Positions 11,880 through 23,262 of a DNA stretch of 64,000 nt are shown here, in pieces (the first letter of the stretch is position 1; every line of letters starts with the position of its first letter). The position numbers and the translations under genes were made by a program. Below the pieces are notes generated by a model. That model saw only the letters and a program-made list of their open reading frames with translations. It was not told the DNA's origin and searched no databases. The DNA is from Gnetum montanum (taxonomy: Eukaryota; Streptophyta; Gnetopsida; Gnetales; Gnetaceae): contig MNCI01007739.1 of the NCBI GenBank assembly GCA_015680685.1, positions 11,887 through 75,886 of the forward strand, written 5' to 3'.

Positions 11880-12960
11880 AGTGTTCAGAGGTAGCTAGTA
11901 TGTCCAAGGAATGATCGAATATCTTTGACAATTTCTGGTTGATGGGTAATTCCTTGGATAATTTTAATTTTCTCGGGGTCTACCTCTATCCCTGTGTGTG
12001 AGATTTTGTGCCCTAGTCCTATGCCTTCTCATACCATCAAATGACTTTTCTGCCAATTGAGCCTCAAATTGGTTTTTACACATCTTTTTAACACTTGCTC
12101 CAATCGGTCCAAGGCTTGATCAAAGTTTGCTCCATAAGTGGAGAAGTCGTCCATAAATACCTCCACACCATTTCCTATTTGCTGTTGGAAGATGCTTAGA
12201 ACTAGTCATTTAAATGTTGCAGGGGCATTGCACAAGCCAAACGACATCTGTTTGTATGAAAATGTTCCCCAAGGAGACGTGAACGTAGTCTTGGCTTGGT
12301 CTTCTAAGGATATTTTTATTTGATTATATCCGCTATATCCATCCAAAAAACTGTAGTAACAATGCCCTGCAATGGTGTCTAAGACTTGGTCAACAAATGG
12401 TAACAGAAAGTGATCTTTAAATGTTGCCATATTTAGTAGCCTAAAATCTATGCACACCCTCCATTTTCCTCCCTTTTTAGGCACAATAACTAACGGGATA
12501 ACCCATTCGTTATCAGCAATGGGGTATATGAACCCAACCTTGAGAAGCTATTCAATTTCTTCCTTGACTACTTGCTTCAACTTTGGATTCAAACACCTCT
12601 GCGGTTGTCTTCAAGGCTTCATGGAGGGATCAATGTAAATCCTATGTTGGCATATCCTAGGATCTATTCTGATTAATTTGGGATATGACCAAGTGAAGGC
12701 TTTTGACCATCTATTGATTACCTTCAGCAGTTCTTCTTTCTGTTGAGGAGCAAGCTTAGCATTGATAATTACCGATTTTCTGTTTTTAAGGAATGTGTAT
12801 TCTATACCGGTGGGCAATGGTTTCAGCTCGAGGGGCTCCTGCTTAAATTTCTCAAGGATTTCCAACTTCCCCTAGTTGATATTTTTAAGGTTAAGACTTG
12901 GAAGTTGGTGGTGGACTTGCTCTAATGCATCTATGCTATCAATGTAAGCACAAGTCAAAC
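11880..12960 (-). pseudogene. pol: Element B reverse transcriptase (Athila type), broken
   Basis: Read on the - strand, 12865-12611 gives the segment before the RT fingers (AFTWSYPKLIRIDPRICQH). 12484-12206 gives the RT core, with RVCIDFRLLN, LDGYSGYNQI and MSFGLCNAPATF. The catalytic box reads FMDD (around 12155-12144), the variant of YxDD usual in Athila-type RTs. Several stops and a frame interruption are present, and the frame ends near 11880 before any RNase H. It descends from the same polyprotein as the protease at 14594-14115. Confidence 0.85.
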
Positions 12961-13268
12961 CCTCAGTTGGTTCCATGCATATGAGTGAACTACTTTCTTG
13001 ATCAGCTATCAGCCATTGGGTGTCTTCCTATCATGTGGTTGCTGCATAAAAGCATCTTTATATGTTAATCACTTGTGCACATTGATTGCATGTAGGTAAT
13101 GTTAAACTTTACACAAACCATGACCTCTGCGCGTAATTACACCTTGTGTCACTATATGTGATGCACGTAACTTTCTTCTTCTTGATCTTTTCGAATGTAT
13201 TTTCCTTTAATATTTCTAGGGAAAGATCATAGATTCCTAGGCATGCATCAATGGTGCTTAGCCATGCT
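12961..13268 (-). pseudogene. Element B: protease-to-RT linker
   Basis: Continuation of the protease domain past the inserted solo LTR. The - strand frame resumes with LSTIDACL exactly where 14115-14097 stopped at GRA, as shown by comparison with the uninterrupted frame at 51740-51790 in the family C element. Stops are frequent. Confidence 0.7.
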
Positions 13269-14096
13269 TGATGAGTGGTGAGGTACCCCTACACTCAACC
13301 ATACAAATACGAGCGTAGCACATGTGATCAGGTCGAACTCTGCAGACTAAGTGCCTACATGCCTCATGGAACACTTAAGGTTAATTATTCGTTGTCTTCC
13401 CAAACTTACTTGTAGTTGTCACGGTGTATGGTTAAGTAAGTCTGAGGTATGTGATTTTTATAGTCTTTTATGTTTTATCTCCTATGCTAGTGAGGTGAAA
13501 GGTTGAAGAGACTAACTGCTAACTTTAACTAACTAACTAAGTTTGAATTAACCTAGTGTCAGCATCCGTTCCCACTTACCGTTCACACCCTGAACCAATG
13601 CAACCTTGGTTACCAAACACTAATCGTTGCTGGGATCACCAAGCGTAATGCATGTGCTCGAAACGGTCGTACTGAGGCGCTTAACTAGGAGAGAAGGATT
13701 GAGAGATATTTAATAACTAATAAAGTAATTAAATGGTAAATATTAAATAACAATAAATAAAAGTCCTATTTAGCCTATTCCATGCACTGCAAGGTTTATC
13801 CAAGAAGTTCATCTTTATTGCCATACACAAACATGTGTTCAGGTACAATATTTGCTCGAATAAAGATCCGTTCACTTTGGAGCTCCTACTGTGGGCACAT
13901 GGAAAATATTGTATCTCTAGAGAGGTAAAAATGCCAGAGTTTTCCTAAGGGCTAGATCTAGATGAGAAAAAAAGGGAGAGCCGCCTCTTAGTTATAGACT
14001 TGGTGGTGCACTGCGATATCACGTACATGATATCGCATAGGATGTGATATCACGGTGGACACGATATCGCGGCCCATGCGATATCGTGTCCCATCA
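13269..14096 (-). repeat. Solo LTR of family C inserted in element B
   Basis: An 828-bp LTR starting TGATGAGTGG and ending CCCATCA, flanked by a perfect 5-bp duplication ATGCT (13264-13268 and 14097-14101). It has no internal sequence, as expected after recombination between two LTRs. It carries the ATATC palindrome cluster (about 14010-14090) typical of family C. It splits the conserved protease-region words MGRAW of its host element, so it is younger than element B. Confidence 0.95.
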
Positions 14097-14108
14097 ATGC
14101 TCTTCCCA

Positions 14109-14594
14109 TTATGATTAAGAAGTCCCCCTACCATTGTTTACTTGAATCACTAGGAAGTCAGCTAGGTACGACCACCCACAAATAGTGGTAATAATGTCTT
14201 CCACCAGTCCCAATGGAACAGTGATGAACTGGTCAGCCAACTCTAGATGGATGTTGCTCTTTTTTAATGTAGGCAGGTTCCAGGCCTTGTATATTTCTTG
14301 AGGAATTAAGTTGACACTGGAACTTGAATCCAAAAGAGCCTTGCACGGTGCATTTCTAGCGATTTGTAAGTATATTAGAGGACTCCCAGGATCAGATAAT
14401 TTCCTTGGAAGGTGGCCAACTTTGATCCAATCGATGACGACATGTGTTAGCATGACCATATGTATTGTGCATGGTGGTTGAGTTGAAGGAGGCTTTGAAG
14501 TTTTGATTGATACTGAGGCGTCTAAGGAATCAACCTCTTGTGATTGCAAGGGCTTGGTTGGTTTGTTGGCTCGAAAGAAAGGTCTTTTCTTCAT
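14109..14594 (-). pseudogene. Element B aspartic protease region
   Basis: An open frame of 159 aa on the - strand. A basic entry (MKKRPFF) precedes the retropepsin-like core ALLDSSSSVNLIPQEIY, where the usual D-x-G active-site triplet reads DSS, and then LELADQFITVPLG and a CGWSYLADFLVI strand. The same order is seen in the family C element at 51337-51780. The frame is cut at its 3' end by the solo LTR insertion. The altered active-site triplet suggests an inactive protease. Confidence 0.75.
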
Positions 14595-14599
14595 GTGGT

Positions 14600-16981
14600 T
14601 GTTGGAACCAATAGTAGGTTGAGAGTTAACAGCCCTTGTGACATTACGTTGCTGTGGTTGGATAGGGATTTCACCCTACATAGTTGGAGCAAGTGGTAGT
14701 GGAGCTATTGGTGGAAGAGATGTGGCTAGATAAGAAGGATGATATGTTTGTGGAATATCACCCCCAGAAGAGGGAATCCCATAATACTTGTGAGCTTGGT
14801 AGTGAGGTTGAGTGACGTCACCAATAGAGTCATGTGGGGAGATTGGCTATTGCACGTAATATCCATACGGGTCAAGTTACTGGTAAGGATATTGTTGCCT
14901 TGGTGGTGGCATTCCCCATGATTGTGGGTGCTGCCACTGTTGATATTGTTCAATCAGTTGTGGTGGAGTTCCACTGGGATAATATGTTAAGGGTTGGTGG
15001 AACTGCCTTGGGTTGCCTTGAGGATAAGGTAACCTTCAAGGTGTTTTCCTTTTATTTAATCGTGGGTTGAGTGCATAGACTCTTGCAGATGTGAGATTAC
15101 AGGGCAACATCCCTTAGGATGGTCATATTGACATATCTCACATCCACTATCATTGTTTGTATCCAAATCCACAACCTCTTCAATGATGGCAACATTGCCC
15201 TTACCCTTGGTACATGCATGTTCAGCTTCTCTCTTTTTTCTTTTTTTTGCGATCACTACCTTGCTCTATAGACTCCTCTACTATTTTAAGAATAGTTTGA
15301 AATCTATTGTCTAGGGAATCTCGCATTTGATTTACCTTTGTCGAAACTTCTGATGTCATCTTTTGGATAGGAAAATTTTTCCTATTCACCATATCTTCCA
15401 GTGGTGATTCTTCTTCATCCTCACAAAATCTTACTCCCCTCTTTTGGAGGGAAGGATCTTGGTTATACTTTTCCATGCTTTCTCTCTTCCGTAGCTCATC
15501 TTCTTCCTTAGCAACTTGCTCCAATAGCCTTTGAATTTAATGGGACCTAAGCTTGAATAGTCTCCTTTGGGCATAAGTCCCAAGGGTTCTTCTCGTTTCA
15601 TGCCTAAGCCCATCCACGAGATGGTGCAATAGATCCCTTTGGGAATAACCATGGCCAAGACAACGATGTTACCGTGCATAATATCAGCCCATGGTAGCAT
15701 TCAATGGTTCATGTCCTCCTTGTTTCCAGCCTTGGATTTGCCTTCGCAAGTTAGACACTCAAGAGTACATTTGGTACTTGTCATTAAATAGTTCTAACAT
15801 AGTACTCCACCTACGAATGGATTTTGGTTCTAAAGACCAGTACCAGCTTTCCACTTCTTTAACTAGTGTTTGTGAAAACAACTTAAGTTTTTTCCATTCG
15901 TTCTCTATATTTTGTAAGGCACATGCATCATGGAATTCTTGTAAGTGATTCTGAGGATCAACGTTGTATCCCCCTTCAAATCATGGGATATTATTCATAT
16001 CAAATCTCTTGATCCTACTATCTTTCTGGTGCCTTGTTGGAATTCTAACAGCCTCAGTTATGTCCAACATACTTCGAGTAGCGAGTAGGGGTTGATTGTG
16101 ATCGTCTTGTTCATGGCATCTATGATGCCTATGTTGTTCCCTACTCTCCCTTCTTCTATGTCGTGACTCTCTAGAGTGCCCTCGTCCCCTTTCCTGGTTA
16201 TTTCATCTATGACTTCCACTTTGCCTACCTTTATCCCCATGGTCTTTTCTTTATGACCACATCTGGATATTTAAGGAGAGGGCGAATGAGATGATGAAGG
16301 TGAAGAAGAAGGAGAACTGTCATCATGATGGTGTCTACTACCTTCTCTTCTGCAGTCTTGGCCCTGATCACAATTGCTATCAAAATGTCCACGTTTATCA
16401 TGAGTTCATGTTCCTTTTTTGGATCCTTTGTGCCTGTGGGTATCAGGACCTGGGTTATGAATAGTGGAATGAAGGTCCTGATACACAACCCCTTGGCCAA
16501 AGTCAAGGGGAGGAACATCATTGTGTGGCCGACTGTCTGAGGTAGGTTCACCACCCTCATTTTTTCTTAAAACATGTGGGGCATCCTAGGACCACTTACC
16601 CTTCAAAGACTTATGATGTCTCTCCTATTGCAAGTCCCTTTGACATTGTGCCTTTGTGGGATGGTATTCTCTTGAGTCATGGTTTTGCACAACGTATTCT
16701 ATGTGTAAGTGCAGCATGCCAATTCATGTGAGAGCATGAAGAAGCATGCTTGAGACTAAATGATTGGGAGTTAACACTATGTTACCTTCTATGTCTCACC
16801 AACGTAGTTGTTCATCTTGATGGAGGATAAAGGTGAAGTCTGGTATATACTCATTGGGATGAATATATACCACTTGAACCTTTTGAGGGACTGACAGATC
16901 AATGTCATGTGTATTATGCCACCGATTGTTTCCTATTTCAGACCTAGGTGGTGAGGCGCTTTCGTACGAAGAAGGAGACAT
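14600..16981 (-). pseudogene. gag: Element B gag, broken
   Basis: Begins at ATG 16981 (MSPSSYES), matching the gag start of the family C element (48897). An Arg/His-rich segment lies at about 16060-16560. The pieces 15524-15222 and 15256-15056 are the C-terminal gag. They include an RGVRF...E-rich stretch, a probable coiled coil, and a knuckle CEICQYDHPKGCC of the form C-X2-C-X3-H-X4-C. At least four frame interruptions are present. A Gln/Pro/Tyr-rich tail runs down to 14600. Confidence 0.8.
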
Positions 16982-17098
16982 ACTTGTCTATTCAGTGTGC
17001 AATGTATTCTTGTTTATTATTTTCTCAATCAACCCTAAGGGTTCGTTCCAATGATGTGAATGATTTCCTATGTTCCAGTTAGTGCACAAACAACTAAG

Positions 17099-17116
17099 TC
17101 CTCGGCAATGGCGCCA
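17099..17116 (-). other. Element B primer binding site
   Basis: On the - strand TGGCGCCATTGCCGAGGA, two mismatches to the tRNA-Asp complement, one base from the 5' LTR. Confidence 0.85.
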
Positions 17117-17117
17117 A

Positions 17118-17937
17118 TGATGAGCGACGTGGTACCCCTACGCTCAACCATACGAATATGAGCATTTCATGTATGATTCGGTCGAATTCCAAGGACTAAG
17201 TGCTTATGCGCCCTTGTGGAACAAGGACGGGTTGGTTGATCGTTGTCTTCTCAAACTTGTATGTCACAATTGTATGGTTAAGTAAGCTTGAGGCATATGT
17301 TTTTTATAGATTTTATGTTTTTATGTTCTGCTACTAAGAAGGGAGGATAGAGAGAGATAACTAAGTGACTAATTTAACTTAACTACTGATTAAATAGGCT
17401 TTAACTAATCCTAACACTAGTATTCGTTCTTACTTGCTGTACACATCCTGAACCAGTGCAACACTACTAGGATTACCAAATGCTAATCATTACTGGGTTA
17501 CCAAGTGTTACACACATGCTCGAAGTGATCGTACTGTGTGTACTAATAACAGAAATGTAAAATGCATAAAATAAAATAAAATAAATGCAGAAGAAAATAA
17601 AATAAAATAAATGTGTAAGAAAACAAATCTCAAGTGCTGCAAGGATGAATCCAAGAGCTTGTCTTTATTGTTGTACATAAGGTGTACTCAGGTACACAAT
17701 GCTTGAATAAAGATCCATCCACCCTTAGACCTTCTACCGTGGGCACTTGGAAAATACTCTAACTTGACTCCTAAAAGACTTCTAAAAGACTTCCCTTCAA
17801 GACTTCCTTCCAAGACTTCCTCCATAAATTGTGTGCCTGGGCACTGTATTTATAGGCTTGGAAGCAACTACTCTAGTAATTAGAAAAACTACCACTCTAA
17901 TAATTAGAATAAACTACTAAAGCGACCGCTCTCATCA
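17118..17937 (-). repeat. Element B 5' LTR (820 bp)
   Basis: Starts TGATGAGCGACG and ends CTCATCA in + coordinates. It is the partner of 8678-9510 and carries the same TATAAATA box on the - strand. The right flank ATAGT completes the target duplication. Confidence 0.93.
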
Positions 17938-17942
17938 ATAGT

Positions 17943-19950
17943 GTTGGAAATATATGCTCAACTTGCCCATATATGAGTGAAGCTCTTCATTTTGTTGGGT
18001 AAGAGATTGTTCATTAGAGTCACACTTGAAGTATCGTTATGTTTCTTTATAAAAAAGAATAATCACTTAAAACCATAATGCTCATCCAATCAAGTGGGGT
18101 CTTAGGTGGGTTGGTAAATAAGTGAAAGCTTAACCATTTTGAGTGGCTACATCCAGGCTCTAACCTAGGTCTTTGATTTGAGAAACGAACATCTTATCAT
18201 CACTCTAAATGATGATCCCTAGTTATATTTCTTTATGATTATTCTAAAGTGTCATGTTGCTCAATCCCACCCCATGAGTGAACAATTTCACTAATAAGTA
18301 CAACTCTCAAATTTATTTGTAAGGTTGAAAATATATGCCCAACTTACCTATATATGAATTATGGTTAGATTCATTTTGTCACAAAATCACATGAAAATAA
18401 TTATACAAGGTTGAGCTTCCCAATTTTTATGTATATCTATGATTTCATTCTCAAATTTTAAAATTTCAACCATTAGTATTAGTTATTATAAGCTTATCCT
18501 AACAAGAAGAGGCATGACTTTCAATGTCATTTACATGCATGACACCACTCCATATAGGAAGTTATCTAACCTCTTCCCATCTCCTTTAACTTTTCAAAAG
18601 TGTCCTACCATTACTTAGGTTGCCCAATGGTACCACCTTTTTCTTTTGAAAATGTTAACAACAAATTTGTTGCACAACTTTTTAATTAAGCTTGTTACTA
18701 TAGTGATAATAATAAATTTCATAAAATAAAAGGTCTTTGATTCAATTTTGATAATATTTTTTAATGTATTTTTACTACTTTATTTTTTTATTTTTCTTCT
18801 TAGCCTTTGTGTACTATTGTTTGCATTTTTTTAGTATTTTTATTTTCATCTTCATTTATGCATTCAATTTGTATATTTGCCACTGTCTATGTCATTTGTT
18901 CCTATAGAACTTGGCCAACAATGAGAATAGAATTAGACCAAGTAGGATACATACAACCATGCACAAAGTGAGCATGTAACTTGGATGACCCACAAGCACT
19001 AGGTAGAATATTCTTTGACTAAATTTAAAGGAGGAGGGGGACGAAGTAGGGTGGCCGGAGTTTAAACACCCCAGCCTTAATCAAGAGGCATATTTACGCG
19101 GCACTTTAGGCGCTAGGTGCCACGGCTCATCAAAAATCATAAAAATAGCAAAAGCTCTCCATTACATCCAAAAACTCTCTTACTTTGCTTTGCAATTTTA
19201 AATAAAAATCCTGCTACCAGAACTCTACTGCAATCGAGTATTCTCTTATTGTGGAAGAAAAAAAAACTCACGTTCTGCATGCGGGGGTGGGCCTTGGCCT
19301 CTAAGGAACAGACACCTAGAAATATGCTTCATTCCTACGCTAAGAGTTTGCAGTCTGCGGTATTCCATCCGCTTGTTAGCATAGAAAAGTATTATTATCA
19401 TTTTCTTTCTACAACAACACCGACAGGTAGTGGTTGTTTAACTTTTCGGTCAAACCCAAGAATAAGAATCCAAACCTGTTTGTTCCACCACTACTTTCTT
19501 TCTCTTTTTAGGGCCCGCCCAAGTTGCTTAGTGGAACCGTCCTCTTCCATATGGTAAAAATAAATCCAATTAAGTAAACGTTTCTTATACATAAAATTTA
19601 GCTTATTTGGGTGAAGTAGTTGGTTGCATGCTAATCATTTAATTTAATAGAATTAGGTGGTTAACTTTTGAAGTAAATTATTTAAGTTTTGGAGTGTGGT
19701 ATTATTTTTTTTGGGTGTCAATTTTTTTGTTAACAATATTTACCTCTAAAACATTCAATCTAATTAAAACTTTATAATTTGAATGATTTTTTTTTGCTGC
19801 CCCATTGGTACATGGTTAATTTGTAGAGTTTATCTTTATTTTTCGTAAAAATGTAATATCTGTCCAGTACATCCTATGCTTCTTTGAAAGGAAACAATAA
19901 AGCTTCAACTTCATTTTATTTCATAACTCAACATTGCCTACCAAAATCTA
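17943..19950. other. Spacer with SINE-like pieces, no gene supported
   Basis: 17955-18050 is a direct copy of the tRNA-like sequence at 8537-8615. 18070-18220 (- strand) is a copy of the sequence at 22120-22265. The rest is AT-rich. An open frame of 146 codons at 19117-19557 has no recognisable motif and an implausible composition; it is not called. Confidence 0.5.
18070..18220 (-). repeat. SINE family 2 copy
   Basis: Read on the - strand it parallels 22120-22265: GTTTCTCAAATCAAAGACC, a degraded B-box-like GGTTAGAGCCTGGATG, CCACTCAAAATGG, AGGCTTTCACT-like and a terminal GGATGAGCATTATGG. The order and spacing are shared. Confidence 0.55.
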
Positions 19951-20612
19951 TCCCATAACTTAGACTTGTCATATCAAGAATCTTACCACTTGGCTAACAC
20001 CTCATTGCATTAAAATTTTTTCGCTATGCATTTCTCAAGATTTATACCAACACGATATTTGCATAGGGGAGTGTTGATGCATAAATTTTGGTCACACCAA
20101 CATCAGGAAAGAAAACTTGTTTTAGGAAATTATTACCTAGGGCACCTCCCATATGGGGATGGAAACCTGGGAATAGTCTCAGCTGGAGAGGGCTACGTGG
20201 CCTTTTGCAAATAATAAACTAAAAAGAAATCTGGAATTTAAATTAAATAATTGTGTTCAATACAATAAGTAATTAAAAAACTGAATTTTCCTTGGTCTCG
20301 TTGACGCTGCTAGTCTGTGACTGCCGATGGTGTCCATTGCTGGGTAGGAAAACTACGATCGCCGCGAGAGAGGGAAAGAGAGAGAAAGAGAGACTACCCA
20401 TCGCAGTCTGCACAGGGTAGCAACTGCAGTTCTTAAAGCCTGTTGTCGTCTGCCACGTTTTGTGCACTGCCGTAGAGAAGAAGATTGTCCACCCACGTCT
20501 GCACCATCAAGACAAGCTACCAACCCAAAGAAACCACACATCTCACGTCCAGTGCATGGGTTACGCTGCTTGCGTTGTTGTAGACAGAAAGAAGAGAAAG
20601 AGAGAACCTTCT
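19950..20612. other. Spacer with a SINE-like fragment, no gene
   Basis: 19950-20015 on the - strand reads GGTGTTAGCCAAGTGGTAAG, A-box-like and close to 29690-29800. From 20280 the base composition becomes GC-richer, with a purine-rich tract at about 20366-20396. Open frames on both strands overlap here without recognisable motifs. Confidence 0.4.
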
Positions 20613-20980
20613 TGCCGTCGCCGAGAAGACCCATGTGGATCTGATTTTGAGCCACTAGCTCCTGCCTTGGACCCTCCTCGAAGATCAATGAGCAGCCTGT
20701 AAAGAAAAGAAAAGAAAAGAGGAAACTGCTGCTTAGTGGAGAGGAAGCTACCCCTCCAGACAGATAGCTAGAGCATATTTGGGACTCCCTCGATTCTGCC
20801 GTCACCGAGAAGACCTGCAAGGATCCGATTTTGAGCTGCTAGCTCTCACCTTGGACCCTCCTTGAAGATCAACTAGAAACCTGTAAAGAAAAGAAAAAAA
20901 GAAGAAGAAAACCATTGCTTCGTGGAGAGAAAGCCACCCCTCAAGATTGATAGCCAGAGCCCTTTTGACTCTCCTCTCTC
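20613..20980. repeat. 184-bp tandem duplication
   Basis: Two diverged copies start at TGCCGTCGCCGAGAAGAC (20613) and TGCCGTCACCGAGAAGAC (20797), a period of 184 bases. Shared words include GATTTTGAGC, CTTGGACCCTCC and CTGTAAAGAAAAG. Small stops and indels differ between the copies. Overlapping open frames on both strands follow from the GC-richer composition and are not called. Confidence 0.75.
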
Positions 20981-21045
20981 CCTCCTCAAGAGCCCTCTTC
21001 CTTCCTGGTTTTATAGTTACTATGGCCATCCATAATGATACCTAC

Positions 21046-21772
21046 TGATGAGCGGCGAGGTACCCCTACGCTCAACCATACGAATACGAGTGTTTCACGC
21101 ACGATCCGGTCGAATTCCAAGGACTAAGTGCTTATGCATCCTTGTGGAACAAGGACGGGTTGGTTGATCGTTATCTTCCCAAGCTTATCTGTATGTCATG
21201 ATTGTATGGTTAAGTAAGCTTGAGGCATATGATTTTTATAGCTTTTATGTTTTTATGTCCTGTGCTAGTAGGGAAAGAGAGAGATAACTAANAAATCTCA
21301 AGTGCTGCAAGGATGAATGGAAGAGCTCATCTTTATTACCGTACACAAGGTGTGCTCAAGTACACAATGTTCAAATAAAGATTCATCTACACTTCAACCT
21401 CCTGTCATGAGCACTTGGAAAATACTCTAATAGACTACAAGAGTTTCACTACTTGACTCCTAAAAGACTTCTTTTCCAATTGTGCGCCTAGGCACTGTAT
21501 TTATAGACTTGAGAGCAACTACTCTAATAATTGGAGTAACTGCTCTAATAATTAGAATAGCTGCTCCAATAATAACCACTCTAACTATTATAGTAACCAC
21601 TCCAATAATAACTGCTTTAATAATTAAAGTAACCACTCTAATTATTAAAGTAACCGCTCCAATAATAATCACTCTAATAATTAGAGTAATCACTCCAATA
21701 ATAATCGTTCTAATTGTTAGAGTAACTACTCCAATAATGACTGCTTTAATAATTAGAGTAACCGCTTCATCA
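21046..21772 (-). repeat. Solo LTR of family B with expanded internal array and an N
   Basis: Starts TGATGAGCGGCG and ends CTTCATCA, flanked by a perfect 5-bp duplication CCTAC (21041-21045, 21773-21777), with no internal sequence. Compared with the LTRs of element B, roughly 300 bp are missing at a single N (21292), apparently an assembly gap of unknown size. The short CACTCTAATAATTAGAGT-type repeats, few in element B, are expanded to fill about 21510-21770. They generate Ile/Thr/Val-rich pseudo-frames on both strands that are not genes. Confidence 0.93.
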
Positions 21773-21850
21773 CCTACGTTTAATGTAACAACTATAGAAA
21801 TTGTCACCACTTCTTGTGTAATAACGCCCATGTTCTCTAATTAAGTGTCC

Positions 21851-21990
21851 ACTTATGTCCGTAACTTTCGAAACGTCTATCACTAATGTTCGTAACCGCC
21901 GTAACTTCCGAAATGTCTACCACTAATGATAGTAACCATCGTAACTTCCGAAACGTCTGCCACTAATGACTGTAATTGCCGCCATTAATG
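21851..21990. repeat. 40-bp tandem repeat, about three copies
   Basis: Words AAACGTCTATCACTAATG, AAATGTCTACCACTAATG and AAACGTCTGCCACTAATG recur at 21871, 21911 and 21951, separated by CGTAAC-CGTAACTTCCG units. The array lies just outside the solo LTR target duplication. Confidence 0.75.
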
Positions 21991-22119
21991 ACCACCACCT
22001 AGCAGTTTAAATGCCCACTACTTCCATGATTTTTACTATGGTTATTAAGAGAGAGAGATAGAAACGTTGATAATCATGGCCCCATGAGAGCATGGGAGTG
22101 TTGACATCAATAGGGAGCT

Positions 22120-22265
22120 ATCATTTGGAATGATGTTAAGGTACTTGTTTCTCAAGTCAGGAGACATGGGTTCAAATGTGGATGCAACCACTCAAAGAGA
22201 TTAGGCTTTCACTCATCCATTGATCCTTGTAGATCCCATTTGGTAGGATGAGCATTATAGCTCTT
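22120..22265 (+). repeat. SINE family 2 copy (tRNA-like head)
   Basis: Contains GACATGGGTTCAAATG (B-box-like) about 35 bases after a TTAAGGTACTTG head, then CCACTCAAAGAG, AGGCTTTCACTC and GGATGAGCATTATAG. It matches 18070-18220 in inverse orientation. A partial second unit ending GATGAGCATTAAGG follows to about 22340. Confidence 0.55.
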
Positions 22266-22349
22266 GGTGATGATGAGAGGTTAAACTTTTGCTCGTCCAT
22301 AGACCATTTAAAATTCTACTTAGTGAGATGAGCATTAAGGCTCCTTAGA

Positions 22350-23262
22350 TAATGATCTTCTTATTAGTGACTCCATTTTGTTAAAACAAACCTAAAATAA
22401 TGTTGAAAAACTATGCTTGCACAAAGATCATTTAAATTTAGGATTAACATTACCGAGATGCTTCCCTTAATTTATCCCATATCAATGGTAGGTTACCATA
22501 ATATGGAAGTTGCGTAGCAGCAAGAGTTGGAATTGTATTATGAAAGCATCATCTTAACGGTGGGTTTCCTATAAGCCAAGTAACATTAATATATTGTCAA
22601 AACTTGCTTGCTTGACAAATTTGGGAGCCAAAAAGGTTCGTCAACTCATCATGATAATGAAATGGATATCAAAGGGGTGCGGGCCAATCAACGTAAAGTT
22701 GGCCTTAAATGGAACAAATACCTGTCAAGTGTCGGCAATCTCATTTAATATTATCATAAAGAGAATGGCATATAATAATGATGCATGTACACGAAGCCAG
22801 GCCGTACCTGCCTATTTATCGGAAACGTGGATTCATTAAATTTTAACGAGAAATCGCAGTGAATAACGGATTTTACGGATTTTCCGAGGCGAAAGAGCCG
22901 ATGCGTAAGATACAGTGAAAATCGATGAATGGTAAACGAATAATGCCAAAGGTGAAGTGCCAAGTGAGGTAGGGTCCAAAATCTTAAGAAGATTCAGAGA
23001 TTGCTGCTATTCACGAGGACATGATGATGATTTATTTATGACCGAGGCGATTCTGTTTCAGCTGCTGCTGTTGTATTCCTACTGTATTCTGTTGCAGCTC
23101 AGCTCTGCTCTGATCTTTTTGGCTGTTAATTTTAATTCCTGATCGTTCTCGATCTTTCGGAATTCTGGTTTCGGCGTTGGAAGAAGAAGAAGAAGGCTTT
23201 GGAAGAAGAAGAAGAAGAAGAATTGTTATTGAGCGTTTTGACGAGGAGGAGGTGCTAGTGCA
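22350..23262 (+). promoter_or_regulatory. Upstream region and presumed 5' UTR of the synaptotagmin gene
   Basis: No separate gene is supported. A GAA-rich tract (23178-23224) lies just before the start codon and is a common type of plant 5' UTR sequence. An open frame of 61 codons at 22957-23142 could be an upstream ORF if transcription starts above it. No convincing TATA box was identified; the start site is not determinable by eye. Confidence 0.4.

Larger units (their letters stand above)
8678..17937 (-). mobile_element. Element B: complete Athila-type Ty3/gypsy retrotransposon, pol-deleted
   Basis: A 9.26-kb element on the - strand, bounded by two similar LTRs (8678-9510 and 17118-17937). 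It is flanked by a perfect 5-bp target duplication, ATAGT (8673-8677 and 17938-17942). The order on the - strand is 5' LTR, tRNA-Asp-type primer site, gag, protease, reverse transcriptase, integrase C-terminus, long untranslated region, purine-rich tract, 3' LTR. RNase H and the integrase core are missing. A solo LTR of family C is inserted in the protease region at 13269-14096. Confidence 0.95.

Noticed and set aside
19117-19557. Open frame of 146 codons on the + strand
   Set aside because: No recognisable domain, low-complexity Lys- and Ser-rich composition, no plausible promoter or homologue by eye; likely chance.
20353-20820. 155-codon frame on the - strand overlapping frames on +
   Set aside because: It spans the boundary of a 184-bp duplication, has no domain, and both strands are open because of base composition.
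21460-21844. Ile/Thr/Val-rich open frames on both strands (about 120 codons)
   Set aside because: They are translations of the short tandem array inside the solo family B LTR and occur on both strands in parallel.
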